Position numbers and translations under genes: made by a program. Shown piece by piece: positions 25,008 to 36,133 of a stretch of DNA of 64,000 nt; positions within the stretch are counted from its first letter, which is position 1; each line of letters begins with the position of its first letter. The DNA is from Isoetes taiwanensis (lineage: Eukaryota; Streptophyta; Lycopodiopsida; Isoetales; Isoetaceae). The notes below the pieces were generated by a model that was not told where the DNA came from, ran no database searches, and saw only the letters and a list, made by a program, of their open reading frames with translations. The stretch lies in the NCBI GenBank assembly GCA_021234155.1, contig JAJEKV010000095.1, positions 3,899,503 to 3,963,502 on the forward strand. The letters are read 5' to 3'.

Positions 25008-25675
25008 TCACAAACTTCCTATAATACCCGGCAAGGCCGATGAAGCTTTTTACTTCAGCTACATTCTTTGGTGCTGGCCAACTGCTTATTGCTTCGATTT
25101 TCAACGGATCGGTTATTATACCTTTGGCTGATACAACATGGCCTAGGTATTCGACTTTCGTTGTAGCAAAATGGTACTTAGAAAGTTTATCGAACAAATG
25201 GTGCCGTCTTAGCTTCTCTAAGACTTTTCTTAAATGTGCTACATGCTCCTCCATTGACTTGCTATAGATCAGGATGTCATCGAAGAAGATGATGAGAAAC
25301 TCATCCAAAAACTCCCTGAAGATGTCGTTCATCAGTCTATGAACATTACTGGGGCATTTGATAGGGCGAAAGGCATGACTGTAAATTCATAGTGCCTATA
25401 CCGTGTTCTAAAGGTTGTCTTATGAATGTCTTCTTTCTTGATTCTTATCTGATGGTAACATGATCTCAAGTCTATCTTGGAAAAGACTTTTGCTCCTTGG
25501 AGCTGGTCCATCAAGTCATCTGCCCTAGGCAAAGAGCATTTGTTCTTTATCGTCTGCTTGTTCAACTGACAGTAGTCGATACACATTCTTAAACTTCCGT
25601 CCTTCTCCTTTACGAAGAGAATGGGTGCCGCGAAGGGTGACATGCTTGCCCTAGTGAATCTGAGCGCTAGAAACT
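24919..25675 (-). pseudogene. Ty3 reverse transcriptase
   Basis: Pieces at 25332-25643 and 24919-25332 carry the ordered motifs [54 protein letters not shown] and FFDDILIYS (catalytic box, F-x-D-D in place of the usual Y/F-x-D-D), then SKYHFATTKVEYLGHVVS and FIGLAGYYRKFV. A break near 25332 separates the NAP block from the FDD block. Otherwise well preserved. Confidence 0.92.
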
Positions 25676-25912
25676 CTTACAATTGCTCCTTGAGCTCTGC
25701 TAGCTCTGGGGTGCTCATCCTATGAAGAGCCTTACTGATAGGCTTAGCACCTGGTGCTAGTGTAATCTCACATTCCACGTCTCTATAAGGCGGCAACTCA
25801 TGGATTTCATCCGAAAAAACATCATATAACTCTTTGATTAGCCTCGCAACTGGCTTAGGCAACTCTTTCAAGCTTGATTCCCCAAGCTGCTTCTGATTAG
25901 GCTCAATGGTCT

Positions 25913-26470
25913 CTAGTCTAAGAATGTACTCAACTTTATACATTTGTGCAACTGCTTCAAGGACATACACTGCATTACAGAAGGGACTTCCTTACCCTTG
26001 ACCGTGCAACGGTTGTCGTCGGGTGCCTTGATCAAAATCTCATTTTTCCAGTCGATCATTGCCTTAGCTGACTTCAAGAACTCCATGCTGACTATAAGAT
26101 CATATTTACCAATGTCCATGACCTCTGCCCCCATAGTTAACTTGGTCTCGCTTAGATCTATGTCAAAATTGACTCTCCTTCCTTTGATGTGGAAAATTGC
26201 CCCACTTGCCATACTAATTGGCCTTGTCTTTGATTTGTGGGTCTTGGACTTCAAGAAAGCTGCTAACCTGGGTGAAGCAAAATTGTGGGAGCTACCTGTG
26301 TCTATGAGAACTATATAGGGCTTATCATCTAAGATGCCCTCTGCAGAAATGACTGTGGGCTGACTTTGGACGTCATCTGACTCAATGGCTGCACAAATTC
26401 TATACTCATCTTCTATATAGTCTTGTGCTTCTTGCTGATCATCATCGTCGTCGTCCAGTTCTGTTGGCGA
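25913..26470 (-). pseudogene. Retrotransposon aspartic protease and linker
   Basis: Upstream of the first Met of the 25913-26254 frame, the same frame reads VLIDTGSSHNF (near 26270-26305). This is the aspartic protease active site D-T/S-G. It is followed by IGKYDLIVSMEFL, matching the typical (I/L)G.D.ILG-type block in altered form. The segment before it (about 26400-26470) is acidic with a run of Asp. The downstream linker to the reverse transcriptase (25677-25970) includes ELYDVFSDEIHELPPYRDVE. Confidence 0.85.
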
Positions 26471-26499
26471 CTCCCAATCTATAAGCTACGCCAGGACTG

Positions 26500-27187
26500 C
26501 TTTCATAAGAAAGGGGGAATCATGCGTACAGTGTCCCGACTAGAAGCATTTGAAATATAACTTCTCTTCTCAATGCACTCTTCCCTCTTTTCCTCGGGAA
26601 TACGTACTACCCAGAAAATATTTCACTTACTTCCCCGCTGGGCTCTCCTGATGCTTCCGATCACTATATGAGCCTTTCCTATCCATCTTCCCTTGAGACT
26701 GCTGCCCTGTTGGTGTGGTCGATGTCTGCTCGGGTGGATAAGAGCCTGTTGCTTTCCCCTTGTAGAATGATTGTTTTTGCCTTGGGGTCGGCGGTGCTTC
26801 CTCTAAGCTCAGTGCTTTGTCCTTGGCCTTCCGAACTGTCTTCGGGTTGATGGCCTGGACCAATCTCTTGATGTTATTGTTCAACCCCTCAATATAGCCG
26901 TCCAAGGCCTGCCTCTCCATGATCCTTGGAACATTTAGCCTTAGCCTCATAAATTCCTCTGTGTATTTGGCCACTCATAGGTTTTCTTGATCCAGCCTGT
27001 AGAACTGTTGAGTCTATCTGTTTGTATAAGACCTTGGGACATAATGTTTGCGGAAAGCCTTACTGAAGGTTTTGAATCTGCAATTATTTCTTTTTATCTT
27101 GTTCGACTTAACATATCCTTTCCGCCAAATACGTGTTGGGCCAATCAGATTTACCATTGCCACTTTTCCTATGTCTTTATCTTTCAT
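26500..27187 (-). pseudogene. Retrotransposon gag remnant
   Basis: Contains a gag core: KAFRKHYVPRSY (near 27010-27050), then VAKYTEEFMRLRLNVPR (near 26950), then a basic Gln/Pro/Ser-rich tail (26627-26800) and a damaged zinc knuckle near 26545 whose first Cys has become Tyr. An in-frame stop interrupts it near 27012. Its N-terminal part is cut off at 27187. Confidence 0.75.
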
Positions 27188-30100
27188 CCCCTTAAAAAAG
27201 GGTCTGGGACCACAAGCGCCTGAGCAATCCGAGCAGGCCATCATGTCAGCTTCCCTAGTTCTTAGAGAAAGGGGCTTCTTGGTTCTTGCCTCCAAAAGCT
27301 TAGGATTTCGGAAACATGGGCTTAGGGTTTTGCATGGGCTTATGGCCAGTTTCGTGGCATGGTAAATGAGGCCATAATTTACATCCATCAGTGCGGATGT
27401 CAGGTAGGGAGTTGTCAATGTTATAAATTCTGAGAGCTTCGATCCCTAATTAGTAGCCAATAAATATCTAGTACGTCTGTTGTTCACTGCCCTAATTGCG
27501 AGCAGACTGCATAGGACTGGTCGAATTTGCACAAGGATTTTTTTTTTCTTTGAAGGACAAAATCCAAAAATTTTATTAATCAGATAAAATGTACAAAATT
27601 TACATGTCTCATCTAACTGTGTAAGCACAAAAAGATGCCACAGGAGCATGAGTCTGGAGCACAATGTACTTACTCTAGAATAGGAGACTAATGATAAGAA
27701 CCAATTTAAAGATACTGAATCCAGATATGTTCCGTCATTTCTGACTCAAGGAAGGAACACTGTAAGCTGTCAGTATTTTTTTCTGGGCCACCGTAATAAC
27801 ACCACGTGCAGATGAATAAATGCCCTGAAAGATGTGGTGTCTGCAACGCTCCCATATTGACCATGGGAGCCAACTAGAACAAAAAAGGAACGCCCTCTGT
27901 TTAGCCGGGGGGCATGCATTGGGATAGGACGAGGATGCATTGGCAGTCCAATGCACTGTTAAACAAGCCTTGTAGCCAAGACCACGTCGGCTGAACCTCT
28001 GGACAATCGAAGAGACATTGCTCAAGAGTCTCAACGTCTGAAAGGTAGAACAGGCATATTGCAGATATGCGAGGATTATAGCAATGTCGAAAGGCATTAA
28101 CACACAGGCACCTGTGGATAACTTGCCACCATAGTAAAGAGACTTTAGGATGGAGCAACTCATCCCAAAGCCATCGCCATGTACGACGCAAAGTGTGCTA
28201 TGGAATCTGTAGATGTCACCCATCTGGCAACTGGAGGGGCTGTGGTGCTAAAAGAAGGCGATATACTGATTTGACAAAGTTCTTGTCTTTGTGAATATTT
28301 TCATGACAGTCCCAAGGAACCCTTTCGGTAACACCAACTTGCACCATAAGAGGCAAATTTTCTGCGACCTTCTCCCATACAGATATATCCCAATGAGCAG
28401 GAACTTTGCCTGAAACTTAGGCCAAGACAGTAGGCAACCCGCTTCATACCATGCTTGAATAGAGACAACACCTGCAAGAACCCATCGTCTCTGTGTAAGG
28501 GAATGAACTGATCTGCCAGTGGATTTGCACAAGGATGATTGTACCGACCCAGAATAGGTCGGATTTGCAGGTCAGATTTGAGCTGTCGGTAAGCTATACT
28601 GAATGGAGATATGCAAGATTGCTTTGAATTACACGCATGTTTCAATGGATGCTTGGGCTTCAAAAGATGCCGCTCGAAACATACCGTCAAAATAGATGCA
28701 AAAATGAAGTGAAATTTCCCAAAACTTCTACCGGATATGCTCGTTTCAGCTACTTCTGGACTTGCGGCCGGATCAATCTATCCAAAATCTATTAAGCTTG
28801 ATTTGTCAATCTGTTTGGCCTCTAGTTCTAAGCCCAGTAACCACCATTTTCTTTTGTCATCCCATAACCATAGCCGTCCACAGTCCCACTATCTGCTATA
28901 GCCGCCCTCAGGGTTCTGTGAAAAAAAATATAATTTATTGATGTGGTGCGTTATGGAGATGTATGAATGCATAAAAAAAAACATCTACGCGCAATACTTC
29001 ATCAAAATTAGTCTCCCAAAAAATAGTACCACTTTAAACGTATAAATGCAGAGGAAAGATCATCAATTATGAGCAAGTTGAACAGGAGGGCTTACGATAT
29101 GAATACCCTGGTTCCAATGATTCTATTGGTAATTGTGATACTGGTAGATGGAATCACAACTCGTGGGATTCCAGATGTAAGTGCATGGCAAAACTGCACA
29201 ACTACATGCTTATTGCGCGTGCTTCATCGTTTTTAGGACTTGGTTCAATCTAAAAATGCCTCAATCCATTTTTCTTCACCCTTATCTGTTTTTATGAGCA
29301 TCCCAACGTAATTCACCTCGAAGTGGAGTGAAACAAAATGGTTGAGCATTAGAGGAGAAATATTAAAAAAATGTTTCAAATCCGTTTAAATGGCAGGCAC
29401 AGTCATTCTGACTACACAATTCTATTGTGTCAGTGAGCTGTGATACTATTAGTCGGAATCCCACCACTAAAACCCCCACATTCATAGTAGGAATATCTTA
29501 AACCGAAATAGGAGGGGTAAAACACTATTGAACATAATAAGCTCACCTTTAGGGCCTATTTCAAAACTCATCTATTATTATGAAACCCATATGGTATACT
29601 ACTCGTTTCATATTCAATTCAATTTCACATAAAATTTTATGATGCTTTCCTTTTCCTCATTTATGTGAAGGCAATTGACATGTTTCTTCTATTTCACATG
29701 AGACAAAATTATTATAAAGTTTTCGTTTTTCAAGAAAATGATGAACATTTCGTCAAGGCAAGCAATCCTAAAGCAGCAACCTAGCGCAAAGAGGGCCACA
29801 TTTAATATGAAACGTGAAAAGTCATTTAATGCCAACAAGTTGACTTAACACAAGTTGTAAAATATGACAACCACAAGGAAGGCCAGCCCTTTATAGTTGA
29901 TATACAAGGGTAAAAGGTTGCATGACAAGAAAGGCAAGCTCTTCACATTTGTCATACAAGGGCAAAAGGAAATTACACGAGGGGGTTAAGATTTTGGTTT
30001 CACAACAAATTGACCTTAGTGAATTAGTCTTCTATTGGAGTAATTAGATAGTGCTTTAGGCTCATGTTCTGGGAGCATTTTCTTATGCTTACATAAATAA

Positions 30101-30188
30101 ATAAGATATGCACATTTTGTGATTCGCAAGTTTGATTAATAAACTTTTTTTCGTCCTTTAATTTTTTCTCCCTTTTTTTCGTTCTTTT
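27188..30188. repeat. 3-kb duplicated sequence, copy 1
   Basis: Aligns along most of its length with 43875-46797 in the same orientation. Both start at CCCCTTAAAAAAGGG and both end after TTAATAAACTTTTTT and a CGTTCTTTT. Divergence is roughly what would be expected of an old event. It includes a LINE fragment at the same internal position in both copies. The left edge truncates the chromovirus gag, so copy 1 was inserted or rearranged into that element. No protein of its own is recognised. The nature of the sequence (unknown transposon or segmental duplication) is open. Confidence 0.85.
27540..28522 (-). mobile_element. 5'-truncated LINE fragment, copy A
   Basis: Minus-strand LINE 3' end. It carries a zinc-binding-in-reverse-transcriptase (zf-RVT) type block with LWWQVIHRCLCVNAFRHCY and ETLEQCLFDCPEVQPTW (27901-28191). 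It ends in ATTAATAAAATTTTTGG then a poly(A), seen as poly(T) at 27539-27547 on the plus strand. A 14-bp target duplication, ATTTGCACAAGGAT, lies at 27526-27539 and 28523-28536. Frameshifted and without the RT core, so dead. Confidence 0.85.
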
Positions 30189-30189
30189 G

Positions 30190-30618
30190 GCATGTTTTTT
30201 GGCAGCCAACTCAGAATTATGCTCTAGTAAGTGCCTCACTACTAGATCTAGCTTCTCTAAGTGACTAGGGTTCTACGTACCTAAGTTCGGAGATTTGTTC
30301 TTCTTTGCGAGTTCCTTCAGAATCTGCTCCTTATGATCTTCTGCTGTAAAATGAACCTCAGAAAATGAATCTAACATGGACAAGTTAATTGATATTAAAA
30401 CATGGACATGGACTTATTGACAGGCCTTCATATATTTCATGCATACAGCAGAGATGTCTTTATACAACTTTATGTGCAGCTCAAGAATCATTTTCCATGT
30501 GAGGTGAGCTCAGGTCACTGTCTTGCTTCACCTCTTCTATTATGTCAAGCTGCAAATGTGCCATTACAAAATTTCTATTATGTTGAATATAAAAAAAAAA
30601 CCACAAATCAATGAATGA
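30190..30618. other. Stretch without a recognised gene
   Basis: Contains part of a 71-codon basic minus ORF (30024-30239) that reads partly through the duplicated sequence, and no recognisable domain. Confidence 0.35.
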
Positions 30619-30635
30619 TGAATTAGTCTTGAATT

Positions 30636-31827
30636 TTTTTTTTTTTTTTTGAAGGACGGCAAACTCTTATTCAATATTCCAGAAGAAGTACACACATATA
30701 TGCAGAGACAGGAATAAAATCTCAGCAGACAAAGATAATCCACTGAGTGCAGCCACCTGTCTATGCATAAGATAAGATACCCAAATATTCCTCAAAATCA
30801 AACGTTTTTTTCTCAGGAGCAAGCTGAGAACATAGGTATGCCTTCAACAATCTGTCTTGCACCTCTAATTGGTCAACACTAATTGATAAGCCTTTGAAGA
30901 TACACGACTACCTTCTTTTCCAACCAGACCACAACAACCAGTCTGATGCTAAGTGGAAAGCCTGTTGCTGCTACCTGTTCCAAGTGGAAGGATAAATGGC
31001 GAAAAGCACCTACTGGCTAGTCAAGGCTACATGGAAGAGAGATAGTAACCATGGCCAAGCTGGCTAAACTTGGACACATAGAAAGAAGCAGTGCTTAAGA
31101 CTCTCAACTTGCTGCTTAAACAGTGGGCAGAATTCTGAAATGCGCGGATAAAACTTATGAACCAGCACATTAACCCGCAAACATCTGTGAAGGAGTTGCC
31201 ACCATAAGGTAGAAACTTTGGGATACAACAATTTATTCCAGACCCAGGACCATATACGCTTCCACTGAGGAGGGGGAATGCGGAGCTACCAACCAGCCCG
31301 AGGGGGAACAATGTCAACATGAACCATCTTGTGATATAACGAATGCACAAGACGTTGCATTAACAATTTGGGGCCCAATCCAAATAGGCACATCAACTGA
31401 TTGTGAAGGAGCGTCTGGCAGGATGTCAGCCAGCTTTTGCCAAGAGCCGCTGTCTCATCGAGATAGCATAAACTTAGTCTGAAAAGCATCCCAAGTTAAC
31501 AAGTGTCCAGCCTCATACCAAGCACCAATTGTGAGAATACTAACAAGCCTCCAATGCCGTTGAGTCTATGGATGTACAATAGCATACAGAGGCATGTGAT
31601 TATCCAAAGGACCCTGTGGACACACACTTGGATTAATCTTAAATAGCACACGAACTGTCTCCCAAGAATCAAGTAGTTCCTTCAAGAAGGGGGAAGCATT
31701 CGGATATGGATGAAGCTGATAAAAGAGACACCAAGGAAGAACTGCCCTAAGTGCCGGTTTCCCAAAAGGAATACACTGCCAAGTGCTTGCGCAACCAATC
31801 TCATTCCAGGCGAATGTACCATACTCG
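30636..31827 (-). mobile_element. 5'-truncated LINE with 17-bp target duplication
   Basis: Minus-strand LINE of a different lineage from copies A-C. Poly(A) tail (poly T at 30636-30650) and a zf-RVT-like block readable near 31030-31290 (LYPKVSTLWWQLLHRCL region, frameshifted). The target duplication TGAATTAGTCTTGAATT is perfect at 30619-30635 and 31828-31844, which fixes both insertion edges and suggests a fairly recent insertion. Confidence 0.88.
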
Positions 31828-31844
31828 TGAATTAGTCTTGAATT

Positions 31845-33269
31845 GAGTTTATTAAATATAAAAAACCATAATTCTGATCAAACAGCACTTGGATATCATC
31901 TTCCTGCCAAAAACATTTCACCAGAGCAATCAGAACCAAAGTTTTGCAACAACTACGCGGTGCCTCCTCTCCCTCCTCTTGTTATTCTCTCTTTCGCGCT
32001 CAGTTGGATTCCTCCACACTTCCTTTTCCTGTAGGCCTTTTAACCTTCCAAGGTCCTGACGTAGATTTGATGCACCCTCTCACTGTGTATTTTTTGCTGC
32101 TGCTACTCTCCATCTCCTCCAACCTTTTTTTTAATATTAAACTTTTTTAACATCACTATCTCATAGATATGCAACAATTCAATCCAGTGCTCAAATTAGT
32201 TCAAATTCCATGTTCTTCTTCCAAGTAAATTCTGGTAAAATAAGCTCTTCAATCTTATACGAATGAGCTGAGCAATACAAACTATTTATGAAATTTACAC
32301 ATGTTCCCTAAACTCGAAATCTAACAGAAATTTAGCATTTACACTTCTGCTCTGAAAATTCAACAGCAATGCACAGAAAATTCAACTGTAATATATTCCA
32401 AAACAGGCTTAGACACGCTGCAAAAGAAGCTGGGATCTGAAGTCCGGGCAATACTGCAATTTTTGGAGGGTGAAAGATTAAATAAAGGAAGAACATGATG
32501 GATTCGATTTGGGTCTTGGAAGTATGCGCTTTGTGCAAGGCTAAATTTCCCTTCATTTTTCTCGCCTTGTTCAGGTTGGCGTGTTAAGGGATGACGCAAT
32601 TCGAGCCCAACACGAGTGGAGGCCATGATCGGAATCATGAATTAACGCCTTTTGCCTGCTGCGAAAAAGAGACAGAATCGTTAGAAATGTGGCTCTGTTA
32701 CATTAAGGCATGCAACCAGAGTATTTGATCTCTCCTCGTCTACCTTATTGCGATCCAGCTGTTATTTGAGGGGAACAATTGGTCCAAGAGCAACATAATC
32801 TCCAACATTTGTACAATCCTGATCTTCCTCATTAGATTCATAAGAACCTCTATTTTGCTGCAAATGATCAGATCTGGAAGATCTAAAAGAGTCTGCTAGA
32901 TGCAACCCTTTGTCTTCTGGATTGAATGAAGAAGGTATGAGGTTTTCAGAGCTATTTCACTGGGCCAAAACCGACACTGCTTCCTATTCACAACACCCCT
33001 GTTTCTAGCAACAAATATGCATCAAAAACACCGGATGTTCATCTTCGTGAGGAGAAACCTGCATAATAAGAATAGGAATACAAAGACTAAATAAAATCTA
33101 AGCCTTGCAAATCAAGCTTTTTTGCTTATGGGCTATGTTAAAAACTTGAATCTGTGTCTAATCTCTGATAAAATGAAGCAGAAAATCAGGATGATTTTCA
33201 AATTATTGTATGTATGAAGTATAATCAAAATGAATAGCAGCTTCTAAATCAGAAAAAAACCAATTTTTT
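31845..33269. other. Stretch without a recognised gene
   Basis: Short overlapping ORFs only (for example minus 32360-32638, 92 aa). None has a motif I recognise. Confidence 0.4.
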
Positions 33270-33593
33270 TCAAGGGCAGGAGGGGTGTTGTCCAGGACCG
33301 CCGTAGAAAAAATACTAGCCTCATCTGGATTAACGGATTTCATGATATTGTAGCAATTTGGGTATGAAGCTAGTTGTCGGAATCGACGAATCCTCTAAAT
33401 TTCTGAAATAGCTTGCTTCGTCAAATCCCTGGGGCGGAAAATGGCCACTGCCCATCTGCGTAGAAGTATCAATTTCCCCTCCAAATTCGATCATCGAAGC
33501 ATGATCTGCCAGATGCGAAAATAATTCTGCCTGCCAATACCCCACTAAATATTTATCGCCCACTCTCATCCACCAATTCGATGTCCTTGGATC
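33270..33593 (-). pseudogene. Neprosin (DUF239) domain C-terminal fragment
   Basis: Starts right after a good acceptor (TTTACAG) and reads DPRTSNWWMRVGDKYLVGYW, then LADHASMIEFGGE, then MGSGHFPPQGFDEASYFRN. These are hallmarks of the C-terminal half of plant neprosin-domain secreted glutamic peptidases. The ending NCYNI ... FYGGPGQHPSCP is present but in other frames. One shift lies near 33370 and one in the T run near 33305, so the reading frame is broken. The earlier exons (propeptide, first half of the peptidase domain) were not found within 2 kb upstream. A gene fragment or pseudogene; sequencing error in the T run would explain only one of the two shifts. Confidence 0.75.
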
Positions 33594-35803
33594 CTGTAAA
33601 TCGAAACAACCCATCATATCTCAGCAACCAAATCGATGGCTCTTTTCGATTTCCCACTTAAAATCAAAGTCAAGTTCAGATTTTGAAGCAATTTGTGGTT
33701 TTTTATGGCCCGATTTGTTGCAACGACGAGGGCTTTTAGTGCATAAAGCCCCTCTTAAATACTGCACATCACATATGAGTATGGAAAGAATTAAGACTCT
33801 TGAAAATCTTTATCAATTGAACACTTGAGTTGAGATTATTCATAAGTTACAAAAATAAAGCAGGCAAATGACGTATAGGAAGAAGCAGCAAATAACTGGC
33901 AGGAACTCCTACAAGAGCAAGAACGGTGTCCTAATCCCAAGAATGAGCCATGGAAATCTTTCGTTTCTTGCCCATTTGCTTTTGATAGCCGTAGACGTCG
34001 CACCCTTTCGTCCCTTTCGTTTGGGGACCCACCGACAACATCCCATATGGCACAATCTAAGCCATCGATTAATGCGGAGGGACAAATGGACAAATCTGGG
34101 ACGTTGGGTGGGGCAGAGGGACATTGGGACGATCTCGGCCGTCGATCGTGCGGACAGACCGACGCCATGATTTTATAATATAGGATCATTCTAAAGCAGC
34201 ATGCTGTAGAGGCAAGAATCATGTTTCTTAGAGGAGACTTCGGCACGAAACCGTGGTCTTGACTTTGAGAACCTGAGTCAAAAAGGCTTTTTGGACCTGT
34301 TCCAATCATCCCAAGTGGCAAGGGATATTACCAAACCCCATATTTCATATAAAGAACTAATTCCACCAAAAGTTTGAACAAGCATGCCTGATAGGACCAA
34401 TCATAAAACTCTGTTTTGTGGCAATTGTTCTACATGGTATAGAGTGCCTTCCAACTTGCCACTACTTGTCTTTGGATACTTTTGCCCTACTATAAGATAT
34501 TTGTATGTTTGTGCTGTCTAGAAGATAATCTAAGGAGTATCTTGGCCTTCACTAAGTTGACCCTCATTCTAGTGTCCTGATAGAAAGCGCCCAGTGCTTC
34601 CAAATGTTGTTGTATACTAGCTGGAGTATGAGCTAGAAGGTCCACATCCTATAAGTCCTTAAGCAAACAAGATCATGATGGAACTATAGGGCAAATAAGC
34701 AAGCCCTTGGAGAAAATTCCCAATGCGGCGAACTGTTAATCTCCTAGGATCAAATTTGGCTAATCTGAAAGCACAATTTCTCACGTAATCGCAACCATAA
34801 ACCAGTCATGTGCCATTTGTAAAAAAGGGGAACAGAGGCTGAGACTTACCAAAAACTATAGAGCCCTTCTAGATCAAGCTTTCCAGATTTGAACGATTCT
34901 GGACGTTTCTAGTTCTGAATGACCACAAAGGATAACAGAAAAGAAAAGGGGGCAAATCCGGATAGCTTCAACTTAAGAGCGCAGATCCGATAAGATGATT
35001 CCGGCAGACATAGAGTAAACTAACATCTTCAAAAGGGCAATCTCTCAGTGTGTCTGCATCTTGTTATTCCTTTCTTTTTGGGTTTGTCCAAAGACTGCAA
35101 CACAACTGGCAAGATGGTATTTTGGCATATGTAAATGGATTATCTTAAAAGGATAAAGTTGGATGTTTAGCATGCGGCATTTCATTAGGATCAATGCCCT
35201 TTTCTTTTGCATCTATGGATGTTGAATAGTAATTGCATGGTAGATGAACAAGAAATGAGGCAAAAAGTAGTAGGAAGAGGGTGAAGTAGCTAAGAAGGGC
35301 ATGAAGTAGTTGTGGATTTCAAGTTGCAAACTATGCCAAAGATGTGGCTGGAGCTAAGTGGTGAAAGGAAGCTCTGATGGACTGGTTTTGAAAATCATAG
35401 AAACATCAATCTTTAATTTTGGAAATCATAGAAACATCAATCTTTAATTTTGGCTTTGCATGTTGGTATGAGGCTATTGATTTCTCTTGAGGAACCCTTT
35501 GCTAATTCTCATGTCTTTAATTTTGGCTTTGCATGTTGGTATCAGGCAGTTGATTTTTTCTTGAGAAACCCTTTGCTAATTCTCGTGGTCTGGTATCATT
35601 ACTTTATCTTGAAATTTTGAATGGGCTTTGTCTTATTCCTTGGCCCATGCTGTGGATTGAAACTCCATAAAGAATTGAGCAAAGTAAAATTATTTCTGTC
35701 ACGGGTGATTCTTAGAGCTAGATTATTTACTGTTGCCCTCTAAGCTATTGCCAAATTTGACGTACTAAAAAAAATTTAAAGAAATAATTATTATTCTTTC
35801 TAC
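33594..35803. other. Stretch without a recognised gene; one local repeat
   Basis: The 161-codon minus ORF (33836-34321) is overlapped by plus ORFs and has no domain. At 35391-35590 the segment with CATAGAAACATCAATC and TTTAATTTTGGCTTTGCATG is repeated two to three times in tandem, each repeat followed by CCCTTTGCTAATTCTC in the longer units. Confidence 0.5.
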
Positions 35804-36133
35804 CTTAGGGTGCAAAATCGGTACTGGGTAGCAGAAATCACCGTCCGGACGCCGCTTACAAGTGCTTAAAATCGGCGTGTTTTAAACACGACGTGCGTGA
35901 TTGATCAATTGACATGTAGGGTGCGCGCCCGTCAAAATGACAGGCTGAGAGAATCATGAGCTTGTTTGGTGCCGGAAACATGAATGCCTGTAGCCCACCA
36001 TATTCGTGGATGGCGGGCTAACCCATCTTGAATTCAAGCAAAATGGAGGGACTAATTGTTTCCAAGAATTGCCTGAACTGAAATTCAACAATTTGCCCTC
36101 ACCAATTTTGCAATACACAGGAATTCGGGATAG

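Larger units (their letters stand above)
22678..27187 (-). mobile_element. Truncated Ty3 (Metaviridae) chromovirus
   Basis: Minus-strand Ty3-type retrotransposon with order gag, zinc knuckle, protease, reverse transcriptase, RNase H, chromodomain, polypurine tract and 3' LTR. Only one LTR is seen. The 5' part, including the start of gag and the 5' LTR, ends abruptly at 27187, exactly where the first copy of the 3-kb duplicated sequence begins. The integrase catalytic core is missing (junction near 24500) and there are several frameshifts, so this copy cannot move on its own. Confidence 0.9.

Noticed and set aside
33836..34321. 161-aa minus ORF
   Set aside because: No domain, overlapped on the other strand, and of odd composition; no support as a gene.
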